The notes beneath the pieces were generated by a model. The model was not told the DNA's origin, did not search any database, and saw nothing but the letters and a program-made list of their open reading frames with translations. The translations under genes were made by a program, and so were the position numbers. A stretch of 49,297 nucleotides of DNA from an uncultured Pelagibacteraceae bacterium (GTDB lineage: Bacteria; Pseudomonadota; Alphaproteobacteria; Pelagibacterales; Pelagibacteraceae), in contig CACIYJ010000006.1 in NCBI GenBank assembly GCA_902590845.1, forward strand, positions 1 to 49,297, written 5' to 3'. This document shows positions 45,150 through 49,297 of the stretch, piece after piece. Position 1 is the stretch's first letter. The number at the start of each line of letters is the position of its first letter.

Positions 45150-47693
45150 ATGGTAAAAAAAATCATCATTACAGGCGGCTTGGGATATATCGGGACAGAG
45201 CTTTGTAAAATTTATTCTGGCGTTAGTTGGCATCACAAAATCTTTGTGATTGATAATAGATTTATTTCAGAAAGAGTTAATCAAATTCGTAATTGGAATA
45301 TGGAATTTGTCCATGGCGATATTTTAAACAAAGATCTTGTAAAGAAATATTTTAAAGACGCAGATATAGTTCATCATTTAGCTGGTGTAACTGATGTGCC
45401 AAGGATTAAGAGTGAATCAACACAAGAAAAAGATGAAAAAATAAAATTGGTTGGAGAAGAAGGTACTCAAAATATTTTAGATTCTATTAGCGATAAATGT
45501 AAAATAATTTTTCCATCTACCCATGTTATTTATGAAGGAATAGACAAAGTTAAAAATGATATTAAAGAAAATGAAGAATCTAAGCCGGTATTATCTTACT
45601 CTTTATCCAAAGCTATTAATGAAAAACAACTTAAAGAATCAGGAAAAAATTATGTAATTCTGAGACTAGGATCTGTTTATGGATATTCAACTGATACAAC
45701 TCGTATTGACATAATGCCTAATCTATTTTCAAAAATTTCTTCACAAAATGGAACGCTTAGACTTTTTTCAGGAGGGAGACAGGTAAAAAGCTTAGTGCCT
45801 TTAATTGATGTGGCACGATGCTTTAAGTTTATGGAAGAAAGAGAAGATTTGTCTTCTGAAACATTTAATTTAACCAAAGATACTTTAACAGTTAAAGAAG
45901 TTGCGGAGATTTGTAAAAAACATAATCCAAAAATAACATTAAGAGAGACAAATGATGAAATTCCAAATCTAGGGTTTTCTTTATCTAGTGAAAAAATTCT
46001 TAATACGGGATTCAAATTTTTGTATGGTTTAGATGAAAGTATTAAAGAAATGATTATGAAGTGGTCTCAACAAAATTTAATTAAAGATTTGGAGCATGTT
46101 AGAGATGGAGACAACTTATTTGTAGATAAGAGAGGAAAAATTAGCAATCATGAGTTAACCGAACCGATCAATTTAATTGGAATGATAGATTCAAAAAAAG
46201 GAACAATTCGAGCTAATCATTATCATCCACAGCAAGAGCAGAAATGTTTATTTACAAAAGGTCAAATTATTGAAATTTTTCAAGACATAATCAATCCTAA
46301 TTCGCCAAAGATTACACAAGTTGTTAATGAAGGACAGCTTTCTATAATTAAACCCAATGTAGCGCACACAATGGTTTTTACCAAAGATACAACTTTTTTA
46401 AATTTAGTTAGAGGTGAAAGAGATCATGATAATTATGGAATAACTCATACAATAAAACATGTATTTGTTGACGAAAAAGAAAAAAATTTATTGCTTAAGT
46501 ATTATAAATTTGATTGTAGATCATGCGGTAATACAAATTTGAAAAGAGTAGTTTCTTTAGGATATCAGCCGTTAGCAAATAATTTACTTAGAAAAGCTAA
46601 TGAAAAATGTGAGCTATATCCTTTGGAAGTAAATTATTGTGAAAAATGTTATAACTGTCAACTCTCTGTTGCTGTTGATCCTAAAAAAATGTTTTCTAAC
46701 TATCTTTACACATCATCTACTTCTAAATTATTTAGAGATCATTTTGTTGATGCTGCAAAAAAATATGCAAAAGATTTAAAATTAAATAAAAAAAAATCAT
46801 TAATTATCGATATAGGTAGCAATGATGGAGTTGCCTTGAAACCATTTTTAGAAATGGGATACAAAAATATTTTTGGTATAGAACCAGCCAAAAATTTAGC
46901 TAAACTAGCAAATAAAAATAAGATTAAAACTTTCAATGGTTTTTTAGAAAAGAAAAATTTAAAAAAAATTAAGAAAAATGCAGATTTAATTTTGGCATCC
47001 AACGTTTTTGCACATTCGGATAAATTAAAAGAAATGGCAGATTGTATGCTTAAACTTTTAGGAAAAAACGGAACTATCATTATAGAAATTCAATATTTGT
47101 TAAATACATTAAAGGACTTAACTTTTGATAATATTTATCATGAACATTACAATTATTGGTCTTTAACTTCTTTAGTAAATTTTTTTAATCAGTTTGATGC
47201 AAAAATATTTAGATCAGAAATGATAAACACACATGGAGGTTCATTAAGAATATATATTAAAAAAGATAAAAAAGTTAAAGTTGAACACAGTGTAAAAAAA
47301 ATGCTTAAGGATGAAGAAAAATATGGGATTAAAAAATTTAAAACTTATCAAGATTTTGGAAAAAAAGTTTATAAAATTAGAGAGAACGTTATTAAAAATT
47401 TAAAGAAATTAAAAGAAAACAATAATTTAGTTATTGGTTATGGGGCACCAGCGAAAGCTACTACTGCATTGAATTTTTTTGGCGTCACAAAAGAGATTGA
47501 TTTTATTGTTGAAGACAATAAACTAAAACACAATAAGTTTGTTCCGGGTGTAAAAACTCCTATTAAGAAAAAATCTGAGATTAAAAATAAAAAAAATACA
47601 ATTGTTGTTTTAGCTTGGAATTTTTTTAAAGATATTCAAAAAAATAATTCAGAATTATCCGATAAATTTATAAATATTAAAGATTTGGAATAA
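45150..47693 (+). CDS. Triple fusion: extended SDR, sugar cupin and C-methyltransferase
   Basis: This 847-residue protein joins three nucleotide-sugar enzyme types. Residues 1-315: an extended SDR with GGLGYIGT (9-16), STHVIYEG and the YSLSK active site (150-154). Residues about 318-445: a cupin with DKRGKISNHE, GTIRANHYHPQQEQ (His357, His359) and IIKPNVAHTMVF, like WxcM/FdtA or RmlC relatives. Residues about 455-847: a TylC3/TcaB9-type C-methyltransferase with zinc cysteines C456, C459, C497 and C500, the SAM motif DIGSNDG (554-560), the catalytic-type IYHEHYNYWS (663-672), and a C-terminal Rossmann part GYGAPAKATTALNFF. It could epimerise or dehydrate, isomerise and C-methylate one sugar. 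No matching pathway is adjacent. Confidence 0.83.
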   Translation: MVKKIIITGGLGYIGTELCKIYSGVSWHHKIFVIDNRFISERVNQIRNWNMEFVHGDILNKDLVKKYFKDADIVHHLAGVTDVPRIKSESTQEKDEKIKLVGEEGTQNILDSISDKCKIIFPSTHVIYEGIDKVKNDIKENEESKPVLSYSLSKAINEKQLKESGKNYVILRLGSVYGYSTDTTRIDIMPNLFSKISSQNGTLRLFSGGRQVKSLVPLIDVARCFKFMEEREDLSSETFNLTKDTLTVKEVAEICKKHNPKITLRETNDEIPNLGFSLSSEKILNTGFKFLYGLDESIKEMIMKWSQQNLIKDLEHVRDGDNLFVDKRGKISNHELTEPINLIGMIDSKKGTIRANHYHPQQEQKCLFTKGQIIEIFQDIINPNSPKITQVVNEGQLSIIKPNVAHTMVFTKDTTFLNLVRGERDHDNYGITHTIKHVFVDEKEKNLLLKYYKFDCRSCGNTNLKRVVSLGYQPLANNLLRKANEKCELYPLEVNYCEKCYNCQLSVAVDPKKMFSNYLYTSSTSKLFRDHFVDAAKKYAKDLKLNKKKSLIIDIGSNDGVALKPFLEMGYKNIFGIEPAKNLAKLANKNKIKTFNGFLEKKNLKKIKKNADLILASNVFAHSDKLKEMADCMLKLLGKNGTIIIEIQYLLNTLKDLTFDNIYHEHYNYWSLTSLVNFFNQFDAKIFRSEMINTHGGSLRIYIKKDKKVKVEHSVKKMLKDEEKYGIKKFKTYQDFGKKVYKIRENVIKNLKKLKENNNLVIGYGAPAKATTALNFFGVTKEIDFIVEDNKLKHNKFVPGVKTPIKKKSEIKNKKNTIVVLAWNFFKDIQKNNSELSDKFINIKDLE

Positions 47694-47696
47694 TAT

Positions 47697-48212
47697 TTAA
47701 TAATTCGAAAAGAAATTTTGAATAATTTCTTTTATATTTCTAATAGACTCAAATAAATAATTTATATAAATTTCTGCAATTGGAAGTTTTTCTATAATTA
47801 TATCTTGGGTAAAATAAAGTAATCTTAAAATAGATATTGCAATTACAACCAAAATAATTACAGAGCTATAAAATCCAAGACTAATTTTTGTTTTAACTCC
47901 AGTAGTTTTATTTTGTAAAACTGGGTTTGAATCAATTTTGATACCATGTTTTTTTGCTAAATATTCTGGTGAGTATAAATCTGGTCCAGTTTTTTTTCCA
48001 ACTTTTCTTTTAGATTTTTTGGCAGAGCTTTGTATTTTTTTTGCTGGCGATTTGATTTTAGAGATTTTTTCTTTTGCTTTTGTTTTTTTATCAATTGGAA
48101 ATTGAGTCCATTTATTACCGCATGAACTGCATTGAACCAATCTGCCAGCAGCACTGATGGCATTATCAGGTACTACAAATTTCTTTTCACATGAATTACA
48201 GCTCAAAATCAT
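47697..48212 (-). CDS. Zinc-ribbon (MJ0042-type) single-pass membrane protein
   Basis: The 171-residue protein starts with an MJ0042-type zinc ribbon, CNSCEKKF and VQCSSCGNKWTQF, with two CxxC pairs about 20 residues apart. A long lysine-rich linker (about 42-75), a conserved-looking segment GPDLYSPEYLAKKHGI, a membrane helix (about 114-134) and a short final region follow. Members of this family occur widely in Alphaproteobacteria, often without a known function. The zinc ribbon should be cytoplasmic. It converges with the fusion gene, 3 bases apart, and lies upstream of the tRNA pair on the other strand. Confidence 0.72.
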   Translation of the reverse strand: MILSCNSCEKKFVVPDNAISAAGRLVQCSSCGNKWTQFPIDKKTKAKEKISKIKSPAKKIQSSAKKSKRKVGKKTGPDLYSPEYLAKKHGIKIDSNPVLQNKTTGVKTKISLGFYSSVIILVVIAISILRLLYFTQDIIIEKLPIAEIYINYLFESIRNIKEIIQNFFSNY

Positions 48213-48301
48213 AATTTCTCAATATTACTGCTATTTATCAAAAATTAAATACTTTTTTACTTTATAAATTATTTATTGTATATGTCGATTTTATTTAATT
48301 G

Positions 48302-48377
48302 GGGCGGTTAGCTCAGTTGGTAGAGCATCTCGTTTACACCGAGAGGGTCATAGGTTCGAGTCCTTTACCGCCCACCA
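48302..48377 (+). tRNA. tRNA-Val (anticodon UAC)
   Basis: The cloverleaf is standard, 76 bases: acceptor GGGCGGT pairs with ACCGCCC, the D arm has TAGCTCAGTTGGTAGAGC, the anticodon arm is TCTCG-TTTACAC-CGAGA giving TAC, and the T arm is in GGTTCGAGTCC. CCA is encoded. It lies in tandem with tRNA-Asp, 15 bases downstream, in the order found in many alphaproteobacteria before nuoA. Confidence 0.97.
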
Positions 48378-48392
48378 TTAAATTTTATGTGT

Positions 48393-48469
48393 GGGGGTGT
48401 AGCTCAGTTGGTTAGAGCGCCTGCCTGTCACGCAGGAGGCCGCGGGTTCGAGTCCCGTCACTCCCGCCA
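48393..48469 (+). tRNA. tRNA-Asp (anticodon GUC)
   Basis: The 77-base cloverleaf has the acceptor GGGGGTG pairing with CACTCCC (one G-T pair at position 4), the anticodon arm CCTGC-CTGTCAC-GCAGG giving GTC, and a T arm GCGGGTTCGAGTCCCGT. The discriminator G, usual for Asp, and CCA are encoded. It is cotranscribed with tRNA-Val in all likelihood. Confidence 0.97.
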
Positions 48470-48612
48470 CTACATGATAATCATTTTCATCTAATATTAC
48501 TAACAATGCTAACATTGTTTCCTGTACACTTTTATTTGAAATGTTATAAGTTGCTTAACAATTAATATAAGAACCCCTAAGCTATATGTATTAGGGTAGG
48601 TATTGATTAAAC
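48470..48612 (+). promoter_or_regulatory. tRNA-nuoA intergenic region with three short palindromes
   Basis: Three elements are visible. TGATAATCATTTTCA (48475-48489) matches the 7-1-7 Fur-type repeat (TGATAAT-N-ATTATCA) at 14 of 15 positions. A perfect inverted repeat AACAATG / CATTGTT (48502-48519, loop CTAA) could be a weak terminator for the tRNA operon. CCCTAA / TTAGGG (48575-48596, 10-base loop) forms a hairpin about 17 bases before the nuoA ATG. The nuo promoter is not certain; TTATAA at 48544-48549 is a possible -10. Confidence 0.4.
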
Positions 48613-48981
48613 ATGATTTATAATTTTCTATCGGACTATCTTTCAATAATAATTTTTCTATTTATTGCTTTATTTTTAAGCATTGGTTTTATTGTCGCAA
48701 ATTTTTTAGTATCACCCTCTAATCCTGATCCTGAAAAATTATCTGCATATGAATGCGGTTTTGAAGCTTTTGATGATTCTAGAATGGAGTTTGATGTAAG
48801 GTTTTATTTAGTAGCAATTTTATTCATTATATTCGATTTAGAAATAGCATTCCTTTTTCCGTGGGCAATATCTCTGGGTAGCTTAGGCGCCCTTGGTTTT
48901 TGGTCAATGATGGTTTTCTTGGCTATTTTAACAGTTGGATTTATTTATGAGTGGAAAAAAGGAGCTTTAGAATGGGAGTAA
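48613..48981 (+). CDS. nuoA: NADH-quinone oxidoreductase subunit A
   Basis: NuoA (122 residues) is a three-helix membrane subunit of respiratory complex I. Helix 1 covers about residues 10-33; a conserved loop follows with [28 protein letters not shown], carrying the quinone-channel acidic and cysteine residues. Helix 2 is next ([16 protein letters not shown]), then helix 3 and a polar end [10 protein letters not shown]. It starts the nuo operon; nuoB begins before it ends (10-base overlap). Confidence 0.97.
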   Translation: MIYNFLSDYLSIIIFLFIALFLSIGFIVANFLVSPSNPDPEKLSAYECGFEAFDDSRMEFDVRFYLVAILFIIFDLEIAFLFPWAISLGSLGALGFWSMMVFLAILTVGFIYEWKKGALEWE

Positions 48982-49297
48982 ACTTTGATTCATCTTCTAA
49001 AAAACAAAAGAAAATACCTGAGGAATTTAAAGATTTAGCAAAAGATTTTGCTGAAAAAGGTTTTATAACAACATCTTCTGAAAATTTAATTAATTGGGCT
49101 AGAACAGGTTCTTTACATTGGATGACATTTGGTCTTGCTTGTTGTGCTGTTGAGATGATGCACACTTCAATGCCAAGATATGATCTTGAAAGATTTGGTG
49201 CAGCTCCAAGAGCATCACCAAGACAATCAGATGTGATGATTGTGGCTGGAACTTTAACAAATAAAATGGCCCCAGCTCTTAGAAAAGTTTATGATCA
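48972..49297 (+). CDS. nuoB: NADH-quinone oxidoreductase subunit B (3' end outside window)
   Basis: The first 108 residues are visible, then the window ends. The protein starts [14 protein letters not shown], and then has [36 protein letters not shown], with the adjacent cysteines of the N2 [4Fe-4S] cluster, and [27 protein letters not shown]. NuoB hands electrons to quinone at the membrane interface. The overlap with nuoA supports coupled expression. Confidence 0.96.
   Translation, partial: MGVNFDSSSKKQKKIPEEFKDLAKDFAEKGFITTSSENLINWARTGSLHWMTFGLACCAVEMMHTSMPRYDLERFGAAPRASPRQSDVMIVAGTLTNKMAPALRKVYD

Noticed and set aside
45677-46015. 112-codon minus-strand frame inside the triple-fusion gene
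   Set aside because: No recognisable protein features; it mirrors conserved SDR codons.
47957-48163. Second minus-strand frame inside the zinc-ribbon gene
   Set aside because: It overlaps the zinc-ribbon gene in another frame and only gives a lysine-rich low-complexity product.
1-49297. CRISPR arrays, insertion sequences, prophage or integrase genes
   Set aside because: No regularly spaced repeats, transposase motifs or terminal inverted repeats were found in reading the window.

Overview
The window looks like a SAR11-type (Pelagibacterales) alphaproteobacterial chromosome. The evidence is a strongly A+T-rich sequence, very small or negative gene spacing (many TAATG and ATGA stop/start overlaps), no mobile elements, and several gene orders known from Alphaproteobacteria: aroQ-accB-accC beside a DUF2155 gene and an NDUFA12 gene; rne / mrcA / prfB; hydrolase / iscR-suf; tig-clpP-clpX-lon followed by tRNA-Val, tRNA-Asp and nuoA-nuoB. 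The lineage is inferred from this style and from protein motifs; no 16S gene is present. No intergenic gap exceeds about 165 bases, and I see no CRISPR array, insertion sequence or rRNA.

Layout. 1-3252: end of a DnaA-like hda gene, aspS, and a convergent stand-alone homologue of the C-terminal part of B12-dependent ribonucleotide reductase. 3360-4203: NDUFA12-type complex I subunit and a secreted DUF2155 protein, convergent with accC-accB-aroQ (fatty acid and shikimate pathways). 6438-7416: thiS-thiG (thiazole part of thiamine). 7408-15003: RNase E (minus strand), then the operon mrcA-prfB-AsmA-like, with a canonical +1 programmed frameshift in prfB. 14996-18055: tyrS, anmK and an alpha/beta hydrolase. 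18131-24316: a complete SUF iron-sulfur operon (iscR-sufB-sufC-sufD-sufS-sufU-sufT-sufA) behind a clear IscR-type operator. 24320-25726: glutamine synthetase.

25892-38313 is accessory. After a DMT exporter and a WecA-like initiating sugar-phosphate transferase comes a cluster that reads as a dedicated NDP-sugar pathway: a GmhA-like SIS isomerase, a miniature two-gene thiamine-diphosphate enzyme, a HddA-like GHMP kinase, a ColD/RfbH-type dehydratase in which His replaces the PLP lysine, a B12-binding-type radical SAM protein, an RmlC-like epimerase, an SDR, and a fused nucleotidyltransferase plus HAD phosphatase. A polyprenol-phosphate glycosyltransferase and a polytopic membrane protein follow. 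The parts suggest a heptose-like activated sugar that is deoxygenated and epimerised for a surface glycan. Several enzymes have lost signature residues, so the exact sugar is unknown.

38329-49297: tRNA-Leu lies only 6 bases before tig, followed by clpP, clpX and lon (protein folding and proteolysis). A GT17-like glycosyltransferase and an SDR-cupin-C-methyltransferase triple fusion sit between lon and the tRNA-Val/tRNA-Asp/nuo block, where many alphaproteobacteria carry hupB. The window ends inside nuoB.
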